DNA of 64,000 nt from Pseudomonadota bacterium (lineage in GTDB: Bacteria > Myxococcota_A > Polyangia > Polyangiales > Polyangiaceae): positions 76,713 through 140,712 of the forward strand of contig JAEWRL010000177.1 of NCBI GenBank assembly GCA_023398955.1, read 5' to 3'. A program made the position numbers and the translations under genes. Positions 41,595-51,093 of the stretch are shown here, one piece after another; within the stretch, counting starts at the first letter, position 1, and every line of letters begins with the position of its first letter. The notes beneath the pieces were generated by a model that was not told where the DNA came from, did no database searches, and saw only the letters and a program-made list of their open reading frames with translations.

Positions 41595-44323
41595 ACCGGA
41601 CTTGGCACCTACTCCTTGGGATCGCCTCCGCTGCTTCCTGGGCAACCCACGTCAGCGCTCAAACCACGGAAGGGCTGCGTGGCCCCGAGGAGAAGCCACA
41701 GGAGATTCAGGCGGCGCAACTCAGCAAGCTGCCCAAGCAGGTGAAGTTCGTGAAAGCCGAGTACCCGAACGCGGCTGCCGAACGTGATATCGAGGCGGAA
41801 GTCGTGCTGCTCCTCGATATCAATGCGGAGGGGCTCGTGGATAACGTCGGCATCGTGCAATCAGCGGAGCCTGCCGGGTTGGGGTTCGACGAGGCCGCCA
41901 TGGCCGCGGCGCTTGAGTTCGAGTTCGAGCCTGCAGAGCTCGCCGGTAAACCGGTTGCCGTGCAGATCACGTACAGGTACAAGTTCACGCTGGAGCCCAA
42001 GGTGGAGCCGAAGCGCGATACCGAGCCCGCACCGGCGCCAGTGTCGGCGGCCGCTCAGGTGCCCGAGTCGGAGGTTACCGCGACGGAGGCACCCGCGCCC
42101 GGCGTCATCAACCTGAAGGGGGTCTTGCTGGAGCGAGGTACGCGAGTCCCGATGCCTGGCGTCATCGTGACGGTGTTCCGCGGGGAGGGGGACGACGCAG
42201 TGGGTTTCGAGGCGACCGCGGACGAGGAAGGCGAGTTCCAGTTCGTCGATCTTCCTCCCGGTGCCTGGAAGATCCTGATCGAGGCTCCCGGGTACTATCC
42301 CTACCGAACTACGGAGGATATCGCCAAGGGTGAGGCTTTGGATGCAACGTACTACGTGGAGCGAGGTACCTACAATCCGTTCGACGTGACCGTCACCGCA
42401 GAGCGGCCGAAGAAGGAGGTGAGCCGCACCGTCATTACTGCCGAGCAGGCCGAGAAGGTGCCCGGAGGCATTGGGGACCCCCTGAGTGTCATCCAGAATT
42501 TCGCCGGCGTGGCGCGGACCGAGAACCCGGGCGTCCTAGTGGTTCGCGGTTCGGATCCGACGGATTCGAGCACTCTCATCGAGGGCACCTTCGTGCCCAT
42601 CCTGTATCACTTTGGTGGCCTGCGTACGGTCGTTCCGGCGGGGATGCTGGACAGCATCGAGTTCTATCCAGGGAACTTCTCGTCGGAGTACGGGCGAGCG
42701 ACGGGTGGTGTCGTAGACGTCAAGCTGAAGAAGCTCGAGCCGAAGAAAATTGGCGGCTACGTCGACGTTAGCATCCTCGATACGAGTGTTTATCTCGAGG
42801 CTCCGATCGGGGACAAGGCTGCAGTCGCCGTAGCGGGCAGGCGGAGCTACATCGACTTCATCATCAACGCCGCCGTGCCGGATGATGCGCCCGTCGATTT
42901 GCTGACGGCGCCGCGCTACTACGACTATCAAATACTGGGCCGCTATCGTCCAGAGCCGGCGCACGACATCCGCGCCATCTTCTTTGGTTCGGATGATCGC
43001 TTCGAGCTGCTCTTCGAGAATCCTGCCGACATCGATCCCGCGCTGACGGACAACGACTTCTCCTTCTCGACGAGCTTCTACCGCGGCATTATCAGTCACC
43101 AGTACGTCCCCAACGAGCGCTTCAACAACACCCTGAAGCTCTCCCAGGGCAAGGACTGGGTGAACGCAGAGTTCGCTCAGTTCACGGTAGACATGGACTT
43201 CCTCACGACCGATGTGCGCGAGAAGGCCCATTACGAGTTCGACGAGCACTTCGCCATGAACGGCGGCTTCGACGTGAACTTCACCAAGGCAGACGTCTTC
43301 CTGGAGATCCCTCGCCTCTCGTCGGAAGGACAGGAGGGAGGACAGGGCGAAGGAGAAGGGGGGCTGGAAGATCCGGTCTCGGATGACCTCGAAGGAGGAA
43401 CGGCTTGGTATCCCGGTTTCTTTGCCGAACTGGAGTTGACCCCGGGAGCCGGGTTCCTCCTCATTCCGGGGATGCGAGTCGACTACTTCGGGCTGTCGGA
43501 GGCCTGGAGCGTTCAGCCGCGACTCACAGGGCGTTGGGAGTTTGCGGAGGATACGGTGCTCAAGGGCGGCTTGGGGCTCTATACGATTGAGCCCCAGTAC
43601 CTCGAGCTGAACGAAGGCTTCGGTAATCCCGATCTCGAGCCCGAGCGGGCGATTCACTACTCGGTAGGGGTCGAGCACAAACCACTGCCCCAGACGACCC
43701 TGGATGGAACGTTCTTCTACAAGCGCCTGACGAACCAAGTGAGTCCAACCGATCGCGTCGTGATCGAAGACGGTGGGAGGGAGCGCCCCCTCTTCTACGA
43801 CAACAACGGAAGCGGTCACGTGCGGGGACTGGAGCTGGTGGTCCGTCAAGACCTCTATTCCGGACTTTCGGGCTGGATTGCCTACACCTTGTCCGAGGCG
43901 ACAAGACTCGATTCGGGGGAGACGGAGGAGAGGTTGTTCGATTGGGATCAGACTCACATCCTCAACGTAGTCGCGGGCTACGTACTGCCTCGGAATTGGA
44001 TGGTGAGCACGCGCTTCCGGCTAACGACAGGGACGCCACGAACCCCTGTGATCAGCGCGGTTTATGACGCCAGCGACGACGAATACGAGCCAACGTACGG
44101 TCGGGTGAACTCGGCCCGGAACGGCACTTTCCACCAGCTCGATGTTCGTGTCGATAAGCGATGGATCTACGATGCGTGGACCCTGACGGCGTATCTAGAT
44201 ATTCAGAACGTCTACAATCGTGAGAACCCCAACGGGATCGAGTACAACTACAACTTCCGTGAGTCGCAACCGCAGCAGGGGCTACCGCTCCTTCCCATCA
44301 TCGGCCTGCGAGGAGAGTTCTAG
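41591..44323 (+). CDS. TonB-dependent receptor with N-terminal TonB C-terminal domain
   Basis: 910 codons. After a signal peptide (cleavage near residue 23, VSA|Q), residues ~55-135 resemble a TonB C-terminal domain (EYPNAAAERDIEAEVVLLLD ... FEPAELAGKPVAVQITYRYK). Next is a carboxypeptidase-regulatory-like domain (~170-240; LLERGTRVPMPGVIVTVFRG). The plug domain (~275-385) contains VLVVRGSDPTDSSTLIEGT and YGRATGGVVDVKL. A 22-strand barrel ends in GLRGEF, whose terminal Phe is the barrel-assembly signal. TonB-box-like text is not obvious. A receptor carrying a copy of its own energiser domain is unusual; ligand unknown. Encoded in the Ton operon. Confidence 0.9.
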   Translation: MNRTWHLLLGIASAASWATHVSAQTTEGLRGPEEKPQEIQAAQLSKLPKQVKFVKAEYPNAAAERDIEAEVVLLLDINAEGLVDNVGIVQSAEPAGLGFDEAAMAAALEFEFEPAELAGKPVAVQITYRYKFTLEPKVEPKRDTEPAPAPVSAAAQVPESEVTATEAPAPGVINLKGVLLERGTRVPMPGVIVTVFRGEGDDAVGFEATADEEGEFQFVDLPPGAWKILIEAPGYYPYRTTEDIAKGEALDATYYVERGTYNPFDVTVTAERPKKEVSRTVITAEQAEKVPGGIGDPLSVIQNFAGVARTENPGVLVVRGSDPTDSSTLIEGTFVPILYHFGGLRTVVPAGMLDSIEFYPGNFSSEYGRATGGVVDVKLKKLEPKKIGGYVDVSILDTSVYLEAPIGDKAAVAVAGRRSYIDFIINAAVPDDAPVDLLTAPRYYDYQILGRYRPEPAHDIRAIFFGSDDRFELLFENPADIDPALTDNDFSFSTSFYRGIISHQYVPNERFNNTLKLSQGKDWVNAEFAQFTVDMDFLTTDVREKAHYEFDEHFAMNGGFDVNFTKADVFLEIPRLSSEGQEGGQGEGEGGLEDPVSDDLEGGTAWYPGFFAELELTPGAGFLLIPGMRVDYFGLSEAWSVQPRLTGRWEFAEDTVLKGGLGLYTIEPQYLELNEGFGNPDLEPERAIHYSVGVEHKPLPQTTLDGTFFYKRLTNQVSPTDRVVIEDGGRERPLFYDNNGSGHVRGLELVVRQDLYSGLSGWIAYTLSEATRLDSGETEERLFDWDQTHILNVVAGYVLPRNWMVSTRFRLTTGTPRTPVISAVYDASDDEYEPTYGRVNSARNGTFHQLDVRVDKRWIYDAWTLTAYLDIQNVYNRENPNGIEYNYNFRESQPQQGLPLLPIIGLRGEF

Positions 44324-44994
44324 TGTCGCGTTCGAACTACCATCGTCGGAAGCTCGCCGTTTTCTTCCGAGTTGCTCTCGCTCCGCTCGTTGCCGCTTTG
44401 GTCCAGGGAGTGGCCCCGTGCAGCGTGGCGGCCCAGACATTGGAACTACCGCGATCGCGCCAGGGCTACTACATGGGCGCCGGATACAACCTAGGGCTGA
44501 CTCAGCTCACTGAGGAAGACGACAATCTCGGATGGTGGCTCACGAGCTCACTATCCTTGCGCGCGGGTCAGATGGTCACGGAGCACCTGGGATTGGGCCT
44601 CGGGATCCACCTCGGAGGGGCCGCAGAGGAGCCGGAGGTTGCCTCCCTCTCCGGCTTGGATCTCGAGGGTCAGTGGGAGCTGTTGGAGAACCTCGCCCTG
44701 CGCGGGGGCGTCGGCTTCGGCATCATTGCACTGCAGAACGAGGACGACCCGGACGAGCCGCTGCGGGGCTCCTTCGGTGGCGCATACTCCGTTGGTCTCG
44801 GCTACGATTGGTTCCCACGCAGGCCGAGCATCAGCGGTGGCTGGTCCATCTCCCCGGTCGCGATGTTCCGGTACTTGCCGGGCGACCCCGTGGCCGCGAA
44901 CGTGTTCACCCTGGGTATTGAGCTTTTGTATTGGACTGGGCTTCCCAACAACGAGCTAGAGCTCCCGCCTGGGGTCGGTTACGAAGACGATTGA
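44323..44994 (+). CDS. Outer-membrane beta-barrel-like protein
   Basis: 223 codons from a GTG one base after the receptor stop, with AGGAG upstream. A signal peptide (APCSVAAQT) precedes strand-like repeats with aromatic ends (GYYMGAGYNLGLTQLTEED; LGLGLGIHLGG; LALRGGVGFGII; SVGLGYDWFPRRP). That is the pattern of a small OmpW/OmpA-type barrel. It closes the exbB operon and its 3' end overlaps an opposing GNAT gene by 16 bp. Function unknown. Confidence 0.75.
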   Translation: MSRSNYHRRKLAVFFRVALAPLVAALVQGVAPCSVAAQTLELPRSRQGYYMGAGYNLGLTQLTEEDDNLGWWLTSSLSLRAGQMVTEHLGLGLGIHLGGAAEEPEVASLSGLDLEGQWELLENLALRGGVGFGIIALQNEDDPDEPLRGSFGGAYSVGLGYDWFPRRPSISGGWSISPVAMFRYLPGDPVAANVFTLGIELLYWTGLPNNELELPPGVGYEDD

Positions 44995-45557
44995 ATTGCC
45001 GAAGTGCGATCAGCGTGAGCGCCGTCACTCAACCCTTTCTCAAGGACGACGAAACGCAGGTCATCGCGTCGCGGAGCTCCGAACCGTGGGTCGCCGTAAG
45101 GGAACGCCTCGTGTTCTCCGGTGCGGATATAGCCACGCCGCTCGTACCAGGCGATCAGCTCCTCGCGCTGTTCAATGACCATCAAGCGCGCTCGAGCGAT
45201 TCCCGGCACCGATAGAGCAGTAGCTTCGGCGTCCGCCAGGAGGCGACTGCCCAAGCCTCTTGCCTGCAGCGTTGGACTGACCGCCAACATGCCAATCATG
45301 CCAGCCGCTCCCAGGCACCGGACGGTCACCGTTCCGATGATGGCTGCGTCGCAGGGCGACGTCGCGATTCGGATGTGGGCACCAGGGGCCGACAACAGGC
45401 TCAGTATCTCGCGGGCATCGGTGCGCTGTCCATCCAGCAGCTCTGCCTCGGTGGTCCACCCTTCACGGCTTGCGTCGCCGCGGTAGGCGCTGTGGATGAT
45501 TTGAACGAGGGCGTCAGCATCTGCCACGGTGGCGTCGCGAAAGACAAAGGGAATCAT
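44979..45557 (-). CDS. GNAT-family acetyltransferase
   Basis: 192 codons. A single GNAT domain: FRDATVADADALVQIIHSAY at the start, motif A with MLAVSPTLQARGLGSRLLAD (acetyl-CoA binding QARGLG), and a closing ELIAWYERRGYIRTGEHEAF. Acetylates an unknown amine. Its 3' end overlaps the end of the barrel gene by 16 bp on the other strand. Confidence 0.88.
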   Translation of the reverse strand: MIPFVFRDATVADADALVQIIHSAYRGDASREGWTTEAELLDGQRTDAREILSLLSAPGAHIRIATSPCDAAIIGTVTVRCLGAAGMIGMLAVSPTLQARGLGSRLLADAEATALSVPGIARARLMVIEQREELIAWYERRGYIRTGEHEAFPYGDPRFGAPRRDDLRFVVLEKGLSDGAHADRTSAIQSSS

Positions 45558-45945
45558 CGTGAGTGCTCTTGTTGGCGATCAACGCTATCACTCGCGGCGG
45601 GTCTGCGAAGGCGTGGAATGGCATCGGTCTGGGTGCTGCGCCAGCGCCTTCTGGCTACGGATAGCGGTGCCGCGCCGCTTGCGGGTGTGCGTGTGTGAAC
45701 GAGACTCGGGCATTGTCGCAAGATTTGCGTGATCCCGCGGAAGTCCCAATCGGGGAACGCTTTAGTGGCTTTCCGGCTCAATGACCAGGTGGGGACGTGT
45801 TACACTCATGTTTCATCGCTGCCCGCGGAGCTGTGGGCGGAGATCCGGTTGGTGCGCGGGCGCTTGGAATGCTGAGCGGCTGGGTGGCCACCACCCCCAT
45901 TCCAAACCGAAGTGACTCATCTTCGGTCCATACGAGGTATTGGAT
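45558..45945. other. Intergenic region upstream of ablA
   Basis: About 390 bp between the divergent GNAT gene and ablA, presumably with the ablAB promoter. No ORF with support, no clear terminator and no recognised operator are visible. Confidence 0.4.
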
Positions 45946-47313
45946 TTGATTACTGCGCGACAGGAGCGGTTGGCACAGGCCCTGGACAAGGATAGTACAC
46001 CTCGTAAATGGAGGGACTACAAATGGCAGCTGCGCCACGCAATTCGCGACATTGGTACCTTTGAACGTGTCCTGGGAGTACGGTTCGAGCCGAAACGGCG
46101 TCGACAGTTGGAAGCTACGCTGCTGAAGTTTCCATTATCCGTGACGCCCTACTACGCTTCCCTTATAGATCCGTCGGACCTCGAGAACGATCCCGTCTTC
46201 AGGCAGAGCTTCCCAAACCCCTCGGAGCTCGTGATGCAGAAGGCGGACATGGTCGACCCTCTCGCGGAGGAGCGCGACTCGCCGGTGCCAGGTCTCACTC
46301 ATCGGTACCCCGATCGAGTCCTCCTCCTCGTGAGCAACATGTGCTCAATGTACTGCCGGCACTGCACGAGGAAGCGTCGGGTCGGGGACAGGGGCACCAA
46401 TCCGGATCAAGACAGCATCCGACGGGCGATAGACTACATCAGGGCCACATCTAGCGTGCGCGATGTGCTGCTCTCAGGCGGGGATCCCTTTCTGCTGCCC
46501 GATGACCGGCTCGATTGGATTCTTGGGGAGCTCCGCGCGATCGATCACGTCGAGGTGGTCCGTATCGGGACTCGCACACCAGTCGTCCTTCCGTACCGCA
46601 TCACGCACGAGCTCGTTCGGATGCTCAAGAAGCACCATCCCCTGTGGCTCAACGTGCACTTCAATCATCCTCGAGAACTCACCGCTTCCGCCACGGAGGC
46701 ATTGACGAGGCTGGCGGATGCTGGCATCCCGCTCGGGAACCAATCGGTGCTACTCGCGGATGTCAACGACTGTCCGCGTATCATGCGAGCGCTGGTGCAT
46801 GGCCTGGTGAAGCGCCGGGTCCGCCCGTACTACCTCTACCAATGCGACCTCTCGGAGGGGCTCACCCATTTTCGAACACCCATCGGCAAGGGAATTGAAA
46901 TAATAGAGAGCCTGCGTGGTCACACTAGTGGATTTGCAGTGCCTACATATGTTATCGACGCGCCCGGGGGCGGCGGCAAGATCCCCGTTTCCCCGAACTA
47001 CATCGTGTCGTGGTCTACGAACAAAGTCATTCTGCGTAACTACGAGGGAGTGATTACGACGTACCGCGAACCCGATGCGTACAAGCCGGTGCTGTGCGAC
47101 CGGAACTGCGACGACTGCAGGCTGCAGCTGAAGCTCGAGTCCGCCGACGAACGGAACGCCGTCGGCATTGCGAAGCTGTTGGCTGATTTCGATGAAACCA
47201 TCTCACTACGTCCGGCGCCGCAGGAGGGAGCCTCGGACGCTTCAGCGCCGCCAATCGTGCGAGTCAATGGCGGTCCTGTCCACGGGGAAGCAGATCAGTA
47301 TGACCCCGAGTGA
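45946..47313 (+). CDS. ablA: Lysine 2,3-aminomutase (KamA/AblA-type radical SAM)
   Basis: 455 codons from the TTG at 45946 (GAGGT seven bases upstream; a TTG at 45940 is too close to it). It converts L-lysine to beta-lysine with SAM, a 4Fe-4S cluster and PLP. The cluster motif CSMYCRHC is at residues 133-140 (Cys 133, 137, 140). The PLP lysine lies in [13 protein letters not shown], and the acidic residues that hold the lysine side chain in the family are seen in YQCDLSEG and [16 protein letters not shown] near the C-terminus is the zinc site of the family. The downstream beta-lysine acetyltransferase gene makes the osmolyte assignment (AblA) likely. Confidence 0.92.
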   Translation: MITARQERLAQALDKDSTPRKWRDYKWQLRHAIRDIGTFERVLGVRFEPKRRRQLEATLLKFPLSVTPYYASLIDPSDLENDPVFRQSFPNPSELVMQKADMVDPLAEERDSPVPGLTHRYPDRVLLLVSNMCSMYCRHCTRKRRVGDRGTNPDQDSIRRAIDYIRATSSVRDVLLSGGDPFLLPDDRLDWILGELRAIDHVEVVRIGTRTPVVLPYRITHELVRMLKKHHPLWLNVHFNHPRELTASATEALTRLADAGIPLGNQSVLLADVNDCPRIMRALVHGLVKRRVRPYYLYQCDLSEGLTHFRTPIGKGIEIIESLRGHTSGFAVPTYVIDAPGGGGKIPVSPNYIVSWSTNKVILRNYEGVITTYREPDAYKPVLCDRNCDDCRLQLKLESADERNAVGIAKLLADFDETISLRPAPQEGASDASAPPIVRVNGGPVHGEADQYDPE

Positions 47314-48184
47314 CGTTGTGCAGACCTTCGGGAGAAGCGTCGTTCAGCACGGACGCTGCAACGACCGCGCGTACTTGATGAAGCTCGACTCGTTGGACAT
47401 GCCGAGGATCATCGAGACCCTCGACGGACTAGCGGCGCGCCATGGGTACTCCAAGATCTTCGCGAAGGTCCCCCGTTCACAGCTCCCGGCGTTCGAGCGC
47501 GCGGGATATCGGCTCGAAGCCCTAGTGCCGGGGTTCTTCGCGGGACTGGAGGATGGAGCGTTCCTGGGTAAGTACATGACCGAGGAGCGGAAGACCGACC
47601 CCGCGCGTCCCACCATCCTCGCCAACCTCGAAGCAGCGCGCAGCAGGGCTGCGGTGCGGGCGCCTGCCTTGGACGGCAAGGGCCCGCGGATACGGCTCGC
47701 GAGCGAGCGAGACGTAGACGCGATGGCTCACCTCTTCCGCACGGTGTTCACGACCTATCCTTTCCCCATCCAAGACCCAGAGTACCTGCGGGAAACGATG
47801 GAAACCCACGTTCGGTACTTCTGCATCGAGCATGACGGCGAGATCATTGCCGCCTCTTCCGCCGAGATGGATCGCTCCAGCCGTTGTGTCGAAATGACAG
47901 ACTTTGCGACATTGCCGCAGCAACGAGGACGGAGGTTGGCTGCTCACTTGTTGGCGTTCATGGAGCGAGACCCGGCGATCGCCATGTACCGGAATGCCTA
48001 TACGATTGCACGAGCGTTGTCGGTTGGTGTGAACGTGACGTTTGCTCGATTGGGGTACACTTTTGCGGGTATCCTCACCCAAAACACGAACATATCGGGA
48101 CAGATCGAGAGCATGAACGTCTGGTACAAGCCACTAAGCGCGTCCCCCGTGCTCGGGTCGGCGGTCGCGGGAGCGTCCTGCTAG
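47300..48184 (+). CDS. ablB: Beta-lysine N6-acetyltransferase
   Basis: 294 codons from the ATG at 47300, overlapping ablA by 14 bp; ATG 47267 is an alternative. It acetylates beta-lysine to N-epsilon-acetyl-beta-lysine, a compatible solute. Features of the AblB family are [11 protein letters not shown] and [20 protein letters not shown] at the N-terminus, and a GNAT core with [19 protein letters not shown] (acetyl-CoA loop) and [20 protein letters not shown] at the end. AblAB is best known in methanogens and some bacteria under salt stress. Regulation by osmolarity is family knowledge, not visible here. Confidence 0.9.
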   Translation: MTPSDVVQTFGRSVVQHGRCNDRAYLMKLDSLDMPRIIETLDGLAARHGYSKIFAKVPRSQLPAFERAGYRLEALVPGFFAGLEDGAFLGKYMTEERKTDPARPTILANLEAARSRAAVRAPALDGKGPRIRLASERDVDAMAHLFRTVFTTYPFPIQDPEYLRETMETHVRYFCIEHDGEIIAASSAEMDRSSRCVEMTDFATLPQQRGRRLAAHLLAFMERDPAIAMYRNAYTIARALSVGVNVTFARLGYTFAGILTQNTNISGQIESMNVWYKPLSASPVLGSAVAGASC

Positions 48185-48279
48185 ATCGTGGTCGCTCGAG
48201 CCGTGGAGAGTAGGCCACGGTGCCCCGCGCCCCCTCGGAGCCTCGCAGAGGCACGGGCTCGTGGTAGTATTCGCATCCA

Positions 48280-49758
48280 ATGCTCAAGGTGCTCATCACG
48301 GACGACCAGCCGCACGTGCTCGACGCGCTGGACCTGCTGTTCTCGATGCGTGGAGGACTCGAGGTCGAGCGGGCCCGGTCGCCGCGCGAAGCTCTCTCCG
48401 TCATTGAGGAAGGCGGGATCGGGGTGGTGGTCCACGATATGAACTTCTCCGAAGGGACTACGGGCGGCGAAGAGGGGGCAGCGCTCTTCCATAGCATCCG
48501 TGGTCTCGATCCTGACATGCCGGTTATCCTCATGACGGCCTGGGCCTCTCTCGAAGCGGCAGTGGAGTTGGTGAAGCAAGGTGCTGATGACTACCTGCAG
48601 AAGCCCTGGGACGACGAGGTCCTGTTGCGGAAGGTGACCAACCTGCTGCGTGCCCGAGAGCATCAGGCGACGGCCGCCGAGCATGTGTTGCGGACAAAGG
48701 AGCCAAGCAATCCGCACATCAACCGCTGTGGCCTTCTCTTTCAGAGCGCTGCGATGCACAGCGTCGTTTCGCTTGCCTTGAAGGTTGCCGCCTCGGATGT
48801 GCCCGTTCTCATCACGGGGCCGAACGGTTCGGGAAAGGAGAAGCTGGCCGAGATTGTCCAGGTCAACTCTGGGCGTCGAGGCGCGCCATTCGTAAGGGTC
48901 AACGTAGGGGCCTTGCCGGACGAGCTCTTCTCGGCGGAGCTGTTTGGAGCAGAGGCGGGTGCATTCACCGGGGCACGGACGCGCCGTATCGGGCGTTTCG
49001 AGGCAGCACACGGAGGCACGCTGTTCCTGGACGAGATAGGGAACCTGTCGCTCGAGAGCCAGGCCAAGCTGCTTCGAGCTCTTCAAAGTGGCGACTTCCA
49101 GAGGCTGGGCGCGAACCAGACGCATCGGGCGGACGTGCGGGTGATTGCGGCGACGAACACAGACATGGCCCAGGCGATCCAGCAGGGCACCTTCCGCGAG
49201 GACCTGTACTATCGCCTGGCGGTCATCGAACTCCAGGTTCCGCCGCTGGCGGAGCGACCGGAGGACATCCCGCTGCTCGCGCGATCGTTCGCTGCCGAGT
49301 TCGGGGGTGAGCTGGCAGCCGAGAGCCGGGACCGGGAACAAGGGCCTGAGCCGGTATTCAGCGAAGCCTTCGTGCGTGCGCTACGGCGCTACAGTTGGCC
49401 GGGTAATGTTCGCGAGTTGCAGAATCGGATCCGGCGAGCGCTCCTCGTCGCCGAAGGCCAGCCACTGGAGCCAGAGCACCTTGGCCTTCCCGCACATGCG
49501 TGGGGAGGGCCCGCCGCGACGGGTGGATGTATTGCGGTAGAGGGCAGCGTTGGAGCGTCGGTGTTTGTGCCTGGAGACGCCCGTGCAGGTGCTCATCCGG
49601 CTCACCATGACGCGGAGCGAGAGGCAATCGAAGGGGCTCTGGCCGAAGCGGCATACGTGGTGAGCCGTGCCGCGGAGTCGTTGGGGTTGAGTCGACAGGC
49701 GCTGTATCGGCGCATGCAGCGTCTGGGCATCAGGTTGAAGCGCAACGTCGACGGTTGA
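48280..49758 (+). CDS. Sigma-54-dependent response regulator (NtrC-type)
   Basis: 492 codons. Receiver domain: acidic pocket D8-D9, phosphoacceptor D53 (VVVHDMNF) and a Lys in DYLQKPWDDE. AAA+ domain: Walker A VLITGPNGSGKEKL, the sigma-54-contact motif GAFTGAR intact, Walker B GGTLFLDEIGN, and arginine fingers after TFREDLYYRLAVI. A flexible Ala/Gly-rich stretch (~425-445) precedes a Fis-type HTH (AAESLGLSRQALYRRMQRLG). It activates sigma-54 promoters after phosphorylation, most probably by the histidine kinase convergent with it 111 bp away. Target genes are unknown. Confidence 0.93.
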   Translation: MLKVLITDDQPHVLDALDLLFSMRGGLEVERARSPREALSVIEEGGIGVVVHDMNFSEGTTGGEEGAALFHSIRGLDPDMPVILMTAWASLEAAVELVKQGADDYLQKPWDDEVLLRKVTNLLRAREHQATAAEHVLRTKEPSNPHINRCGLLFQSAAMHSVVSLALKVAASDVPVLITGPNGSGKEKLAEIVQVNSGRRGAPFVRVNVGALPDELFSAELFGAEAGAFTGARTRRIGRFEAAHGGTLFLDEIGNLSLESQAKLLRALQSGDFQRLGANQTHRADVRVIAATNTDMAQAIQQGTFREDLYYRLAVIELQVPPLAERPEDIPLLARSFAAEFGGELAAESRDREQGPEPVFSEAFVRALRRYSWPGNVRELQNRIRRALLVAEGQPLEPEHLGLPAHAWGGPAATGGCIAVEGSVGASVFVPGDARAGAHPAHHDAEREAIEGALAEAAYVVSRAAESLGLSRQALYRRMQRLGIRLKRNVDG

Positions 49759-49869
49759 ATCGAACTCCCAGGCAGCGACAAGGGAGGGATGGGATCATGT
49801 TGTTCCCACTTGATGAGCGTCGCTGTGTGCGTGAGGCCTACGCCGCGCAGGCCGAGCACCTCTGTCGGC

Positions 49870-50985
49870 TTAGGTGCGGGTAAGTGTCAACGCAACGGAT
49901 TGGTGCTGCTGGTGCAGGGAGTCCCTCCGTGGCAGGACCATGTAGACAGCGCTCCCGCCACCTTCCCGGTTCTTGATCCGAAGCGATCCGCCATGGCCCT
50001 CGACGATCTCACGACAAAGCGCGAGTCCTACCCCGCTCCCGCCCGGCTTCGTCGAGTAGAACGGCAGGAGCCCCTGCCGCAGCGCCTCTTGACTGAACCC
50101 GGAGCCGCGGTCCAAGACCCCGATCTCGAGGCTCCGTTCGTTCTCGCGGAATACGAGCTCGACCTGGTCCATTTCGCCTCCTGCTTCGGTCGCGTTCTTC
50201 AACAGATTGATCAGCGCCTGCTCGATCTGTACCTCATCGAGCCTGTCGTCGCACCGCGGGGGCTCCTGGATGCGAGCCCTAGGATGCATCTGCTGTAAGC
50301 GGTCGACAACACTTGGCCAGTCCACTTTGTGCGGCCGCGGCTTGGGGAGGCGCGAAAGCCGAGCGTATTCACCAAGGAAGTGCTGCAAATGCTTGGTCCG
50401 TTCCTCGAGCCCATCCAGGACTCGACCGAGATGGGGCAGCTTGTCAGGGCGTCCGGTGATGAAACGGGCCGAACTGACGAGGGAGGACATGCTCGCGAGT
50501 GAGTTGTTCAGCTCGTGGTTGATGACGCGGATGACCTTCTTCAACGTCTCTGCCTCGTGCCGAGCGACTTCCCGCGTTAGTGGATTGAGGAGCAGCCAGG
50601 TGTGGGGAGCGTTCGCGAAGGATACATCGCGCCGGAGCAGCTGGAAGGTTTGTGGCGCACCGTCTTCTTCCAGCGTGAAGAGTGCGTCGGTGGCCCCGCT
50701 CAGGGCCTCACAAACCGGAGCCGGCGCGCCGTCGAGCAAGCGGAGGAAGTTTTGTCCTTTCGGATCCTTGTCGGCGAACAGCAACCTTCTTGCGGCCCGG
50801 TTGGTGTAGCGAATCCGCCCATCGTGGGCAAAGAGCAGAATGGCGACCGGGACTTGTTCCGACACGAATTCAAGGGGCAGCGATTCGCCAGCAGGCCTTG
50901 TGTGCCGCGCGCCAAGGCGCCACCCAAGCCAAATTGCCGCCGACAGAGCTACCGCCGTCATCAGGATCCAGGGCAAGGAGTCCAT
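49870..50985 (-). CDS. Sensor histidine kinase
   Basis: 371 codons. One N-terminal transmembrane helix (residues ~6-25, ILMTAVALSAAIWLGWRLG), a PAS-like segment (~40-130; VPVAILLFAHDGRIRYTNRA), then the DHp with His157 in VINHELNNSLASM. The ATPase has N box LINLLKNATEAGG, G1 VLDRGSGF and G2 GGSGVGLALCREIVEG. HELNN rather than HELRTPL places it in the NtrB/NtrY-like class. It is the likely partner of the sigma-54 response regulator, whose gene faces it. The stimulus is unknown; the short extracellular part argues for a cytoplasmic or membrane-proximal signal. Confidence 0.93.
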   Translation of the reverse strand: MDSLPWILMTAVALSAAIWLGWRLGARHTRPAGESLPLEFVSEQVPVAILLFAHDGRIRYTNRAARRLLFADKDPKGQNFLRLLDGAPAPVCEALSGATDALFTLEEDGAPQTFQLLRRDVSFANAPHTWLLLNPLTREVARHEAETLKKVIRVINHELNNSLASMSSLVSSARFITGRPDKLPHLGRVLDGLEERTKHLQHFLGEYARLSRLPKPRPHKVDWPSVVDRLQQMHPRARIQEPPRCDDRLDEVQIEQALINLLKNATEAGGEMDQVELVFRENERSLEIGVLDRGSGFSQEALRQGLLPFYSTKPGGSGVGLALCREIVEGHGGSLRIKNREGGGSAVYMVLPRRDSLHQQHQSVALTLTRT

Positions 50986-51093
50986 GGGACGACATTAGCC
51001 GATTCGCCTCCTTGATGGTTGAAGGCGTCGCGGCGCAGAAGAAACCTGTGCCATTCGGCTGAGGGGTCAGTCGCCTGTGAGGCGCGCCACGTG

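Noticed and set aside
48181..49341. 386-codon minus-strand ORF over the response regulator
   Set aside because: Shadow; the plus-strand gene has all receiver, AAA+ and HTH motifs.
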